Shown: positions 1 to 8,694 of the stretch, in pieces
How the letters are laid out: each line of letters starts with the position of its first letter
Position numbering within the stretch: position 1 is the stretch's first letter
Source of the DNA: JADLEX01 sp964586775
GTDB lineage: Bacteria > Lernaellota > Lernaellaia > JACKCT01
Length of the DNA: 55,592 bases
Assembly: GCA_964586775.1 (NCBI GenBank)
Contig: CAZPJD010000132.1
Coordinates: 1-55,592, forward strand
Reading direction: 5' to 3'
Notes under the pieces: generated by a model
The model's input: only the letters and a program-made list of their open reading frames with translations
Databases searched by the model: none
Told to the model about the DNA's origin: nothing
Program-made: the position numbers and the translations under genes

Positions 1-35
1 TCAGCCTGATGGAGGAGTACCGACGATTTGTGTGA
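1..35 (+). CDS. C-terminal end of a gene entering from the left, possibly the intron reverse transcriptase/maturase
   Basis: Reading from base 3 gives SLMEEYRRFV followed by TGA at 33-35, ten bases before domain V starts. Group II intron-encoded proteins usually end just upstream of domain V, so this position fits a maturase C-terminus. Ten residues are too few to recognise the family, so the identification rests on position only. Confidence 0.35.
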   Translation, partial: SLMEEYRRFV

Positions 36-115
36 CGCTGATGAACCGCCGTATACGGAACCGTACGTACGGTGGTGTGGGAGGACGGCGGGGGCAACCC
101 CGCCTCCTACCTGAT
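1..115 (+). mobile_element. 3' end of a group II intron (domains V and VI), cut by the window edge
   Basis: Bases 45-76 fold as a domain V hairpin. The lower stem 45-53/68-76 contains one conserved G-U pair (g48-t73), there is a two-base bulge on the 3' side, and a short upper stem carries a GAAC loop. The bases around the G-U pair give a CGC catalytic triad (47-49), a variant known in bacterial introns. Bases 79-112 fold as domain VI: GGCGGGG (87-93) pairs with CCCCGCC (98-104) around a GCAA loop, AGGA (82-85) pairs with TCCT (105-108), and a109 is left bulged as the expected branch-point adenosine. It lies 7 nt from a 3' end reading CTGAT, which fits the usual AY terminus at 115. The upper stem of domain V is shorter than usual. 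Most of the intron lies outside the window. Confidence 0.8.
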
Positions 116-383
116 CGCTCGATTTTTTGGGTGCGAGAATCAATACCCGACGAGGAATGGCAATTTGGATCACGCGAACACGAATTTGCGCGAGAGTTTT
201 TCCATTCACGCGTCCATTCACTTCGTAGCGCATGCTCCCGGCGGTCGCTGCGTACTCTCGTTTTGCGACATCGAATCTTTCCGCAACTCGCCTAGGGGTA
301 ACCGTCTTTTTCTCCGAATCCGGCTTGTCGGAACCGCGCCTTTCCCGTAAACCTGACGCACTTTTTCGGGACGTGAGGACGGC
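116..383. other. Intergenic region between the intron end and the first acyltransferase-like gene
   Basis: I see no convincing gene here. The short open frames have no ribosome binding site or protein-like composition. A T-run (gattttttggg, about 124-134) directly follows the intron end. Some intron classes insert next to terminators, but no hairpin belonging to such a terminator is visible on this side of the junction. Confidence 0.5.
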
Positions 384-1751
384 GTGGGCGAACCCGACAA
401 ACCGAAGAAACCGCCACGGCGGCGCGAACTGGATCTGCTGCGCGGTGCGGCGCTCGTGGTCATGATCGTCGGCCATCCCATCCGCGCCGACATCCACCGA
501 CCGGGCATGGACCTGTTCCGGCAGTTCATGAACTACTACGGCGAGCTGTTCTCGGCGTTTTTCATGTTCATGTCGGCCATCAACGTCACGAATTTCATGG
601 AATCGGCGAAACGCGACGCGCGGCTCGACTCCACAAAATTCTACCTGCGCAGCTCGGTGGCGCTCTTCGCGATGGGCACGTCGTACAACCTGTGCGTCGG
701 CACGCTGCCCGTGATCGACATCATTCAGGCGGTCGCGCTCGGCACGCTCTTCGTCTATCTGCTGCTCTCGTGGCGCGTGCCCACGTGGGGCTTCGGCCTT
801 GTGACCGCTGCGTTCTGGGGATTCGGCCTCTACGCCATCAGCCCGAGCCCGGTCACCGACGAGACCCTCGCGAGCCTTGCGCCCTTCGGCTACCTTTTCA
901 AGCTCTTCGGGCCGATCCCGTGGTTCGGCTTCTTCACATACGGCATCTTCGTCGATCGCATCCCGCGCGGGCGCTGGGAACTGGCGTCGCTGCCCGTCTT
1001 TCTCGCGATCTTCATCGCGGGCCACTTCATGCCGATGCAGACGGGGACCATGCCCGCGGTGGCGCTGCTCAAGGCGAACCTGCGTTACTTCTTCCTCACG
1101 GCGGGGCTCTTCCCGCTGCTGCATCTCGCCACGCGGCGGTGGTATCGCGGCGGCGAGGAAGTCCGCGATCTGCTGACCCGGCTGCGCATTGGCGGCGATG
1201 CGCTGCGCGAACGCGTGACGCGGTTCGTCGCACGGCTCGGCGCGATGTTCGAGTTTTGGGGCGTCGAGAGCCTGATCTTCCTGATTTTCCACTGGGCGAT
1301 CATCGACCTGCTCAAGCCGTGGATGATCGTGTGGACCGCGAAGGGGCACGAGACCTTCGGCGTGTGGAGCGTCGGTATCGCCACGCTCGTCATCATGGCA
1401 CGGCTCGTCGGCCCCATCGCCGCCAAGCGCGACGCCTGGCTGCGCGATCCGACCTTCCCGCGCAGGGCGTGGCGCGTCTTCATCGCGTCGGGCGCGACGT
1501 GGGTCATCGTCTCGATGATGCTGCTGGGCGTCGCGGCGCGCGCGAAGGGCCTCGCCGACGGCTTCGACGCGAGCAAGGGCCTCGCGGGGGTCGATCCCGC
1601 GCTCATGCGCCAGGGCGCGGCGGCGGTGATCCTGCTGTTCGTGCGCAAGGTCTGCTCGTACGGCATGGGCTTCACGTTCTGCTTCCTGTATCCGCACGTG
1701 CGCACGAAGATCCGCGACCGCTGTCGGCGGCCCGCCGAAGCCGTCGCATGA
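384..1751 (+). CDS. Multi-spanning membrane protein, heparan-alpha-glucosaminide acetyltransferase-like (DUF1624 type), first copy
   Basis: The 455-residue protein opens with RRRELDLLRGAALVVMIVGH, the N-terminal pattern of DUF1624/HGSNAT-like acyltransferases: Arg-x-x-x-Leu-Asp, then a first membrane helix ending in His. About ten hydrophobic segments follow. Family members are thought to move acyl groups across the membrane onto sugars or lipids; the substrate here is unknown. The start is GTG at 384, with GAGGA (375-379) 4 nt upstream. The stop overlaps the next start as ATGA (1748-1751), so the two genes are translationally coupled. The next gene is a clear paralogue. Family assignment is fair, biochemical role uncertain. 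Confidence 0.8.
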   Translation: MGEPDKPKKPPRRRELDLLRGAALVVMIVGHPIRADIHRPGMDLFRQFMNYYGELFSAFFMFMSAINVTNFMESAKRDARLDSTKFYLRSSVALFAMGTSYNLCVGTLPVIDIIQAVALGTLFVYLLLSWRVPTWGFGLVTAAFWGFGLYAISPSPVTDETLASLAPFGYLFKLFGPIPWFGFFTYGIFVDRIPRGRWELASLPVFLAIFIAGHFMPMQTGTMPAVALLKANLRYFFLTAGLFPLLHLATRRWYRGGEEVRDLLTRLRIGGDALRERVTRFVARLGAMFEFWGVESLIFLIFHWAIIDLLKPWMIVWTAKGHETFGVWSVGIATLVIMARLVGPIAAKRDAWLRDPTFPRRAWRVFIASGATWVIVSMMLLGVAARAKGLADGFDASKGLAGVDPALMRQGAAAVILLFVRKVCSYGMGFTFCFLYPHVRTKIRDRCRRPAEAVA

Positions 1752-3001
1752 GCGAGCCCAAGCCCGCACGGCGCGTCGAACTCGACTTTTTGCGCGGGCT
1801 CGCGCTCATCGTCATGGCGGTCGGGCACCCGATTCGCGCGAACATCTTCGAGGGGCCGATCGACATCGATTTCGTGCGCCTCGTCATGAATCGCTACGGC
1901 GAGCTGTTCTCGGGCCTGTTCATGTTCATCAGCGGCATCAACGTCCAGAATTTTCTGACGAGCGCCGCGCGCAATCCGAATTTCGATGCCACGGGCTTCT
2001 ACCTCAAAAGCTCCCTCGCGCTGTTTGTGCTCGGGTGGACCTACAACCTGCAGGTTCAGACGGCCATGTTCATGGACATCATCCAGTGCATGGCGCTCGG
2101 CACTCTCGTCGCTTACCTGATGCTGAAGTTTCGCGTGCCGACGTGGGCGATGGTGCTGTTCGTCGCGGCGCTGCTGGTCGCCGCCCTCGTCATCGTGGGG
2201 CCGGGGCCGGTTACGCACGAGACGATGCAGCGGGTGCGCCCGTATCGGTATTGGATCGCGATGTTCGGCCCCGTGCCGTGGCTCGCTTATTACGTGTACG
2301 GCCTCGTCATCGACCGCGTCGCGAGCCGGCGCGGGCAGGATGTGCTTCTGTATGGCGGCATCGCCGTCTTTGCGCTCGGCCACGCGCTGCCCGAACTGCG
2401 CGGCACCGAGCCCGCCGTGCACCTGCTCAAGGTCAACGCGCGGTTCGTCGTCATGTCGCTCGGGCTTTTTCCCGCGGCGCTTGTCGCCTGTCGTCGCTGG
2501 TATCGCGGGCGATCGAAGATCGGCCAAGCCATCGAATACTGGGGCGTCGAGAGCCTCGTATTTCTCGTCTTTCACTGGATCTGGATCTTCTACCTGTTCT
2601 ACCCGCAACTGCACGTGCAACGGATAGCGGGCGAGGGCGCGGCGGTGTGGTTCACCGGCCTTCTGACGCTCGCGATCATGGCGGCGACGGTACGCCCCAT
2701 CGCGGCGATTCGAGACCGTTGGCTGCGTTCGCCGAATTTCGGCAAGCGGGCGTGGGCGGTGCTGGGCTTTGCGATGCTCGGCTGGCTGCTCGCCACGGGG
2801 CGCGTGGCGGGCCTCGCGGCAAAGCGGCACCTGAGCATGGAGGACCTTGCGACGACCACACCGTCGCTCGATCCCATCTACGTCGCCTACGTGGTTCGGC
2901 AGAACTTCGCGTTTCTCGCCGCCGCCACATTCTGCTTTTTGTATCCGTGGATTCGCACGCGGCTACGCGAATCATCCATGCGCGCCGCGTCGCCGACTTG
3001 A
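1748..3001 (+). CDS. Multi-spanning membrane protein, acetyltransferase-like (DUF1624 type), second copy
   Basis: The 417-residue product repeats the layout of its neighbour: RRVELDFLRGLALIVMAVGH at the N-terminus, NRYGELFSGLFMFISGINV around residues 40-60, EYWGVESLVFLVFHW in the C-terminal half, and a final FCFLYPWIRTRL. It lacks an insertion of about 35 residues present in the first copy before EFWGVESL. The ATG at 1748 overlaps the upstream stop, so translation is coupled. Tandem duplication followed by divergence is the simplest history. The pair may act on related acceptors or form a heteromer; that part is inference. Confidence 0.8.
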   Translation: MSEPKPARRVELDFLRGLALIVMAVGHPIRANIFEGPIDIDFVRLVMNRYGELFSGLFMFISGINVQNFLTSAARNPNFDATGFYLKSSLALFVLGWTYNLQVQTAMFMDIIQCMALGTLVAYLMLKFRVPTWAMVLFVAALLVAALVIVGPGPVTHETMQRVRPYRYWIAMFGPVPWLAYYVYGLVIDRVASRRGQDVLLYGGIAVFALGHALPELRGTEPAVHLLKVNARFVVMSLGLFPAALVACRRWYRGRSKIGQAIEYWGVESLVFLVFHWIWIFYLFYPQLHVQRIAGEGAAVWFTGLLTLAIMAATVRPIAAIRDRWLRSPNFGKRAWAVLGFAMLGWLLATGRVAGLAAKRHLSMEDLATTTPSLDPIYVAYVVRQNFAFLAAATFCFLYPWIRTRLRESSMRAASPT

Positions 3002-3026
3002 TTTGGCGCGCGCAATCGCGTTACGT
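2998..3026 (+). promoter_or_regulatory. Candidate promoter giving a leaderless or nearly leaderless transcript
   Basis: TTGATT (2998-3003) and TTACGT (3021-3026) are 17 bases apart. The expected transcription start falls at about 3033-3035, on the ATG of the next gene, which has no Shine-Dalgarno. The -35 element overlaps the upstream stop codon. Confidence 0.35.
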
Positions 3027-3034
3027 TGGCTTCA

Positions 3035-4669
3035 ATGATTATTTTGATGTCGCGGCGTGATCCCTGGCGTGTGTTCTCGATGGCCTTCGCCATCGGGTTT
3101 CTTCAGGCATTCGTCGCGTATTTTCTTCGGCTCGTGATCTATGACGACGCCTATATCACCTACCGATATGCGCGAAACTGGGCCGAAGGGCTCGGCCCTG
3201 TCTTCAATGCCGGCGACCGCGTCGAGGGCTGCACCACCTTCCTGCAAATGGCACTGCTCGTCCCCGCGGATCGGCTGAACATCGACCCGCGCTTCGCGTC
3301 GCTCGTCATTTCGATCGCGGCGCTGGCGATGGTGTCAACGTGGTCCGCGGTTTGGATCGCCCGGCGAATGCCCGACGACAAGCCGGGCGTGTGGCCGCGT
3401 TTCGCCTTCTGGCTGACGCTCACCAATCCCGGCCTGATGTACTGGGCCGTCTCCGGCATGGAGACGATGTGGTTTGTCGCGGCGGTCTTCGCGGCGACGA
3501 TGACCGCCGCGTGGGAGATGGAAGACGAGCGCACGCCGTGGCGCTCGGGGCTGCTCGCCGCCGTGGCCGCTCTCATCCGCCCCGATGGCGCGGTGCTGGT
3601 CGCCGCGCTCGCCGCCGCGTGGTGGATCCTCGTGCCCACGCGTCGGCCGCGCGCGTTCGTCATCGCGACGATAGGCGCACTCGCCATCGGCGCGCTCACG
3701 ACGTGGCGGCTCTCGTATTACGGCGACCCGGTGCCCAATACGTTTTTCGCCAAGGTGGGCGCTTCCAACGTCCACCACTGGGCGCGCGGGTTGTGGTACG
3801 TCGTGCGCGCGGTCTTTTCCGCCGTGATCCCCATCCCGCTCATCTGGCTCGCGTGGCGGCGTGGAAAGACCAATGTGCGTTGGTCGCGCTTCGAAAAGCT
3901 GCTCATGATCGTGATCGCGGGTCAGGCGGCGCAGACGATTTGGACCGGCGGCGATTACATGGGCTTCTACCGCTTTCTCGCGCCCGTCTGGCCGCTTGCG
4001 CTCCTGCTGATGTGGAGCGTCGCGACCGCGCCGCACGAGCCGGGCGCGGATGCGCCATCGGCTTATTGGCGACTCGACCTGCGCGCGCGCAAGTGGGTGA
4101 CGCTCATCGCGGCGCTGCAACTGCTCAACATCTTCGTCGACATGAACGGCCTGAAGGTGATGATCGGGCAGGGCCTGACGCGCCAGTGGGAGGCGCAGGC
4201 GCGTGTGATGCGCCGGATCATTCCGGCGGGAACGCTTGTCGCCGACACGGCGATCGGCGCCAGCGGCTACCTGACGAATCTGCCGATGATCGACATGATG
4301 GGCCTCACCGACCGCACGATTGCACGCACGAAAATGCCGATGGGAAAGCTCTATCCCGGGCACGAGCGATTCAATTCGGCGTATGTGCTCTCGCGAAAAC
4401 CGGCGTTCATCCTCATCTGCACGAAGGTCGGTACGACGCCGATGCCGAAATGCCCTTACGACGACGAGGGTTTCGCCTCGATGCCCGCGCGCACCGACAT
4501 GATGAAGACGCCCGATTTCCAGCGGGATTACGTGTACGCGAGTCACCCGTATCGGGACGAGTTCATCGGCATCTACATGCGGCGGGACCTGATGGGCGCG
4601 CCGGGATTCGAACGGTGGTTCGTCGCCCCAGGCGCCTCGGCAGGCTCAATTCCAACCGGGCCGAAGTGA
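3035..4669 (+). CDS. GT-C-type membrane protein (putative glycosyltransferase, 8-9 membrane segments)
   Basis: The 544-residue membrane protein has the N-terminal signature DDAYITYRYARNWAEG followed by FNAGDRVEGCTTFL. This Asp-Asp loop between the first two helices is typical of GT-C enzymes that use polyprenyl-phosphate sugars, as in the arabinofuranosyl- and mannosyl-transferase-like families. Hydrophobic helices continue to about residue 370. A soluble C-terminal domain contains DTAIGASGYLTNLPMIDMMG, also seen in this family. ATG 3035 is chosen because it sits at the predicted transcription start; TTG 3026 and ATG 3047 are alternatives. A strong terminator follows directly. Donor and acceptor sugars are unknown. 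Confidence 0.8.
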   Translation: MIILMSRRDPWRVFSMAFAIGFLQAFVAYFLRLVIYDDAYITYRYARNWAEGLGPVFNAGDRVEGCTTFLQMALLVPADRLNIDPRFASLVISIAALAMVSTWSAVWIARRMPDDKPGVWPRFAFWLTLTNPGLMYWAVSGMETMWFVAAVFAATMTAAWEMEDERTPWRSGLLAAVAALIRPDGAVLVAALAAAWWILVPTRRPRAFVIATIGALAIGALTTWRLSYYGDPVPNTFFAKVGASNVHHWARGLWYVVRAVFSAVIPIPLIWLAWRRGKTNVRWSRFEKLLMIVIAGQAAQTIWTGGDYMGFYRFLAPVWPLALLLMWSVATAPHEPGADAPSAYWRLDLRARKWVTLIAALQLLNIFVDMNGLKVMIGQGLTRQWEAQARVMRRIIPAGTLVADTAIGASGYLTNLPMIDMMGLTDRTIARTKMPMGKLYPGHERFNSAYVLSRKPAFILICTKVGTTPMPKCPYDDEGFASMPARTDMMKTPDFQRDYVYASHPYRDEFIGIYMRRDLMGAPGFERWFVAPGASAGSIPTGPK

Positions 4670-4697
4670 AAAACCCGCCGACGAACCGGCGGGTTTT
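4670..4697. terminator. Bidirectional rho-independent terminator between convergent genes
   Basis: AAAACCCGCCG (4670-4680) pairs perfectly with CGGCGGGTTTT (4687-4697) around a six-base loop. The stem is GC-rich with an A-run on one side and a T-run on the other, so it can stop transcription from both converging genes (stops at 4669 and 4715). Confidence 0.9.
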
Positions 4698-4714
4698 CAC
4701 CGTGCTTGGCTGGA

Positions 4715-5365
4715 TCAGAAAGCGTCGACGATTTGGGCGTTCGCGAGCATGTCGTCGATGGTCGATTCATCCATGGCGGGAGAGGCGAAATCGAACGTCT
4801 CAGACGGCATGGTGATCGCGGGTTCGAAGCCGTTCTCCCACGCGAGCACCTCATCGTCCCGCTCCACGGAGAAATAGCCGGTCATGTTGTATGCGGGGAT
4901 GCCGGCCAGCGCGATCGTCAGCGTCACCGTACCGCTATACGTGTCCATCAACCAGTCAGCGTCCGTATCCGCGCCGCGGCCGTCGAGCGAGAAAAACGCG
5001 CACGCCGCCGTGTCGCATCCGCCGCTCAGGTAGGAGATCTGTCCGTATTCCGTGAGCGCGCCCGACAGGTCCACGTACGCCGGTTCGAGGCTGAAGTAGG
5101 GTTCGAGCTCATCCGGCAGATCCACGCACCCGAAGTCGAACGTGAATGCGCCCCACGCGCTCCACAGATATGGATAGAGCTGGCCGGTCTGCGCGCCGAT
5201 CGTCGCCGACATGTCGCACTGGGGGCCGGCGCCGCCGTCGCCCCACGTTCCGGAGTAGGTGCCATTCGCGTTGAACGGCGGGCTCTTGGGTACGCACCCG
5301 GCGACAACCAGAACCAGGGCCAAGGCGAAAATCCAACCGAGCGAGGTCAACACCTTTCGGGTCAT
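4715..5365 (-). CDS. Hypothetical lipoprotein
   Basis: The 216-residue protein has a lipoprotein signal peptide: MTRK, a hydrophobic stretch and lipobox VAGC with the acylated Cys at residue 24. The mature part is acidic, with several Gly/Asp/Tyr-rich strands (NANGTYSGTWGDGG, then MDTYSGTVTLTI), suggesting a small beta-rich exported domain. Four further cysteines lie in the middle and could form disulphides. ATG at 5365 is preceded by AAGGAG eight bases upstream, which decides the start. Longer upstream reading is rejected because it would bury the signal peptide. I do not recognise a family. Confidence 0.8.
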   Translation of the reverse strand: MTRKVLTSLGWIFALALVLVVAGCVPKSPPFNANGTYSGTWGDGGAGPQCDMSATIGAQTGQLYPYLWSAWGAFTFDFGCVDLPDELEPYFSLEPAYVDLSGALTEYGQISYLSGGCDTAACAFFSLDGRGADTDADWLMDTYSGTVTLTIALAGIPAYNMTGYFSVERDDEVLAWENGFEPAITMPSETFDFASPAMDESTIDDMLANAQIVDAF

Positions 5366-5682
5366 GCGAAACTCCTTCGGGGTCTGGATCCAATTCAGAG
5401 TGGATTGCCAAAAGAATTTGCAAGTCGCGTGCCGGTGGTGAAGCCGACATCGCGTTTTGTAACTCATTGATATTGTTGATGAATAATGTGCGGGCGGGCC
5501 TCGGAAGGCAAAAAGACGCGGACAAAATGGAGACAAATGTTTCCGGAAAATTCGCCAAGTTTCCCCAAAGCTCCAGCGCATGCGCTCGAAATCCACGATT
5601 TTCGTGATGATGGCTGCAAACTCGTGTTTCCATTCGGTCTACAATCCAAAGTTGTCCCAGTCGATCGCATTGGAGACGGGCA
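5366..5682. other. Divergent intergenic region between the lipoprotein and the histidine kinase gene
   Basis: This stretch of 317 bases is less GC-rich than the flanking genes. It holds the Shine-Dalgarno of the minus-strand lipoprotein and GGAG (5672-5675) before the kinase start. TACAAT at 5640-5645 could be a -10 for the kinase, but no good -35 is visible. TTACAA read on the minus strand (5457-5462) could serve the lipoprotein. I found no sigma-54 -24/-12 pair here by eye and no gene. Confidence 0.4.
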
Positions 5683-7134
5683 TTGCGCGAGTCGAACCCA
5701 GAGAGTGCGTGGAACGACATCCACGCCAAGTTCCGCGCCGCGATCAAGATCAACTTCGCCGTCGTCATCATCATCACGGTCACGGTTCTTGTCGTGTGGC
5801 GCGGTAACCGCGCTTTCGACCTGACTCCCGCGCAGTTCCTCGCGTCATCAGGGTGGGCGTTCGCGTATTGCATCGCCTTCGCCTACGCAAACGGCGCCTT
5901 TTTCCGGGCGCGCCGTCGCTCGCCGATTTTTCACCGAAACGTGCTGGGTGTCGGGCTGTATCTCGCCAACCTCATTTCGATCATCGTGCTGGTTCACTTC
6001 ACGGGCGGGGCGCAGAGTCTGTTCATCCTGGTCTTCGCGCTGCTCGCGCTCATGTGCGAATTCATCGTGCCGCCCGCCATGTCCCGCTGGATGATCGCGC
6101 TGATGCTGCTCGTATACGGCGCTCAGCTTGTCGTCGAACATCGTCTTCAGGTCGTTCATGGCCACGCGCCGCGAATGAGCGGTCTGTTCGAGTTCACCGA
6201 CGCGGCGCGAGAGCGACTCGCGTGGTCGTCCGTCACCATGTACGCCGCCGTCGCCGTGACGACGCTGCTCGGCGTTCGCATCGGGCGCGAATTGTTTTCG
6301 ACGCTCGAGGCGCAGCGCGCACAGATCGCCGCCGCGCGCGACACGCTCGAAGCGCGCGTCGACGAACGCACGCGCGACCTGCAACGCGCCCTCGTGGAGG
6401 TGCGCGGAGCGTACGTGGTTCTGGAGCGGGATCGCGAGCAACTCGCCCGTTTTAACGCCAACGTCGCGCACGAATTGCGCACGCCCCTCAATATCGTGCA
6501 AGGCAGCGTCGCCAACGTGATGGACGGCGTGTACGGACCGCTCCCCGATCGGCAGCAGCGCGCGATCGGCCACTTGCGCGATAACGTCGAGAAGCTCCGT
6601 CGCATCGTGGAGTCGCTGCTCGACATGGCGCGGTCGGATGCGGGAAAAATGGAAATCCATCGCGAGCGATTTTCGCCCGTGGCCGAGATCGAGCATCTGG
6701 CGGGCGAGTTCGCCGCCCGCCAACCCGATCGGCAAATCGAGGTGCTGGCCGCCGACAACACCGCCAAAGCCGACTTTGTGACCGATCGCTTCAAGTTCGG
6801 GCAGATCGTCGCGAACCTGATCGACAACGCCCTCAAGTACGCTCCCCACAGCCCGGTGACGATCGTCGTGAGCGCCGACGCGTCGCATCGCGTTATCGAG
6901 GTGCGCGACGAAGGCCCCGGCATCGGCGATGACGAGCGAGCGCAGGTTTTCGAGCCCTTCGCCCGGGGACGCGTCGCGGCGCGCAAGTCCGGCGCGGGGC
7001 TCGGCTTGCCGCTGGCGAGAAGCCTCGCGCGATTGTTGGGAGGCGACGTCGTCCTGCGCGGCCACGACGGGACCGGCGCGAGCTTTGTGCTGACGCTGCC
7101 GGAAAGCCCAACGGAGGATCGATCGGCGAAATGA
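5683..7134 (+). CDS. Membrane sensor histidine kinase
   Basis: The 483-residue kinase has five or six membrane helices in residues 20-200 with almost no periplasmic loops. A coiled-coil linker (about 205-255) follows. The HisKA domain has the phospho-accepting His263 in AHELRTPLN. The HATPase domain shows the N box NLIDNALKYA (378-387), G1 DEGPG (409-413) and G2 GAGLGLP (437-443). No HAMP or PAS domain is evident, so the membrane domain is probably the sensor. The start is TTG at 5683 with GGAG seven bases upstream. Its stop overlaps the regulator start (ATGA, 7131-7134), so the two form a cognate pair. The signal sensed is unknown. Confidence 0.9.
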   Translation: MRESNPESAWNDIHAKFRAAIKINFAVVIIITVTVLVVWRGNRAFDLTPAQFLASSGWAFAYCIAFAYANGAFFRARRRSPIFHRNVLGVGLYLANLISIIVLVHFTGGAQSLFILVFALLALMCEFIVPPAMSRWMIALMLLVYGAQLVVEHRLQVVHGHAPRMSGLFEFTDAARERLAWSSVTMYAAVAVTTLLGVRIGRELFSTLEAQRAQIAAARDTLEARVDERTRDLQRALVEVRGAYVVLERDREQLARFNANVAHELRTPLNIVQGSVANVMDGVYGPLPDRQQRAIGHLRDNVEKLRRIVESLLDMARSDAGKMEIHRERFSPVAEIEHLAGEFAARQPDRQIEVLAADNTAKADFVTDRFKFGQIVANLIDNALKYAPHSPVTIVVSADASHRVIEVRDEGPGIGDDERAQVFEPFARGRVAARKSGAGLGLPLARSLARLLGGDVVLRGHDGTGASFVLTLPESPTEDRSAK

Positions 7135-8588
7135 ACGCGGAAGGTCTGGAAATCCTGGTGGTCGAGGACGAGGACGCGCAGCGAGAACTGGTGTGCGACC
7201 GGCTGCGCGCCGAGGGATTTCGCGTACGCGAGGCGGCGGACGCGGAGTCGGCGATCGTCGATTTCGCCGAGACGCCGCCCGATCTGGTCCTGCTCGACAT
7301 CCGGCTGCCCGGAATGGACGGATTCGAGGCCGCGAAGCATCTTCGCCGGATTCCGACGAACCGTTACGTCCCGATCATCGCATGCACGGCGCGCGACCAG
7401 ATCGAGGACCGCACGCAGGCGTTCGACTTCGGCATCGACGACTACCTGACCAAGCCATTCGAGATGGCGCAACTCGTCCTTCGCGTCCGCTCCGCCGCGC
7501 GAATGATCGCGACGTTCACCAACTACCGCCGCGCCGTCGATGAAAACGCCCGGCTCAAGACGATGGTCGAGGAGATCGCCCGCCAGATCCCGCGCCCGAA
7601 AAACTCGGAGCACATCGTCGGCGACAGCCACGCCCTTCGGCGCGTGTTCGAGCAACTGGTGCCGGCGGCGGTCTCCGACGCCACGGTGCTGCTGCTCGGC
7701 GAAACGGGTACGGGCAAGGAACTGTTCGCGCGGCTCATCCATGACAACAGCCCGCGCGCCGATCGGGCGTTCGTTGTTCAGGACTGCACGACGCTCCCGG
7801 GAAACCTCGTGGAGTCCGAGCTGTTCGGCCACACGCGCGGCGCGTTCACCGGGGCCGTCGGCGCCCGCGCGGGGCTCATCCTCTCCGCGGACGGCGGCAC
7901 CGTCTTTCTCGACGAGATCGGCGATCTGCCGCCCGATGCGCAGGCCCGTCTGCTGCGCCTGGTGCAGGAGCGCGAGATTCGGCCCGTGGGATCGGACACG
8001 GCGCACAGGGTCGACGTACGTCTCATCGCGGCGACGCACCGCGATCTCGAGCAGCTCGTCCGCGAGGGCCGATTCCGGGCGGATTTGTATTATCGGCTCG
8101 GCCAGATCCGCATCGCGATTCCTCCGCTGCGCGAACGCCGGGAGGACGTTCCTCTTTTGGTCGCGCAGTTTCTCTCCGAATACAAACGTCGATATGGCAA
8201 GGCCATGTCGTCGGCGTCTTCCGAGGCGATCGACGTGCTTCGAAATTATTCTTACCCCGGGAATGTGCGTCAGCTTCGTCACGAGATCGAGCGCGCCATG
8301 ATCTTTTTCGGCGACGAACCCGAGTTGCGGCTCCATCGCCTCAGCGAAGAGATGCGGCGAGTCCATCGGACGCCCGGCGATGTCGAACCCGCCTTGGCGC
8401 GGCATGCGGCGGAACCCGGTCTACGGGAGCGCCGCCACGAGGCCGAGCGGGGAATCGTCGAGGATGCGTTGCGGCGCTGCGGATACAATCTCACGCGCAC
8501 GGCCGCCGCGCTGGGGATCACCCGGCAGGGCTTGCGTAAGAAGCTCATTCGGTTGGGGATGGCGCCGGGGCCGAACAACGCGCCGTGA
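7131..8588 (+). CDS. NtrC-family sigma-54-dependent response regulator
   Basis: The 485-residue protein has three parts. The receiver domain carries acidic residues at 12-13, phospho-acceptor Asp56 (LLDIRLPGMDG) and Lys108 (TKPFE). The AAA+ sigma-54 interaction domain has Walker A GETGTGKE (190-197), the intact GAFTGA loop (237-242) and Walker B FLDE (259-262). A Fis-type helix-turn-helix lies near the C-terminus (NLTRTAAALGITRQGLRKK). The intact GAFTGA means it should activate sigma-54 RNA polymerase once phosphorylated, presumably by the upstream kinase. Its target genes are not evident; the next gene has a sigma-70-like promoter. Confidence 0.93.
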   Translation: MNAEGLEILVVEDEDAQRELVCDRLRAEGFRVREAADAESAIVDFAETPPDLVLLDIRLPGMDGFEAAKHLRRIPTNRYVPIIACTARDQIEDRTQAFDFGIDDYLTKPFEMAQLVLRVRSAARMIATFTNYRRAVDENARLKTMVEEIARQIPRPKNSEHIVGDSHALRRVFEQLVPAAVSDATVLLLGETGTGKELFARLIHDNSPRADRAFVVQDCTTLPGNLVESELFGHTRGAFTGAVGARAGLILSADGGTVFLDEIGDLPPDAQARLLRLVQEREIRPVGSDTAHRVDVRLIAATHRDLEQLVREGRFRADLYYRLGQIRIAIPPLRERREDVPLLVAQFLSEYKRRYGKAMSSASSEAIDVLRNYSYPGNVRQLRHEIERAMIFFGDEPELRLHRLSEEMRRVHRTPGDVEPALARHAAEPGLRERRHEAERGIVEDALRRCGYNLTRTAAALGITRQGLRKKLIRLGMAPGPNNAP

Positions 8589-8623
8589 CGTTGGGCGCGA
8601 GCGCGACGACGCGCAAAATCGCC

Positions 8624-8651
8624 TTGAGCTTTTTCGACCCCATCCTATAAT
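8624..8651 (+). promoter_or_regulatory. Sigma-70-type promoter of the secreted Thr/Asp-rich protein gene
   Basis: TTGAGC (8624-8629) and a perfect TATAAT (8646-8651) are separated by 16 bases. The transcript would start near 8658, giving a leader of about 37 bases that contains a GGGGGGA ribosome binding site. Confidence 0.6.
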
Positions 8652-8694
8652 CGAGCAATCCGAACCTTGTATCCGCTTCACCCGGGGGGATGCG

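Noticed and set aside
1085..2830. Very long minus-strand open frame opposite the tandem acyltransferase-like genes.
   Set aside because: It is an artefact of high GC: the translation is rich in Arg, His and Pro without domain patterns, whereas the plus strand gives clear membrane proteins.
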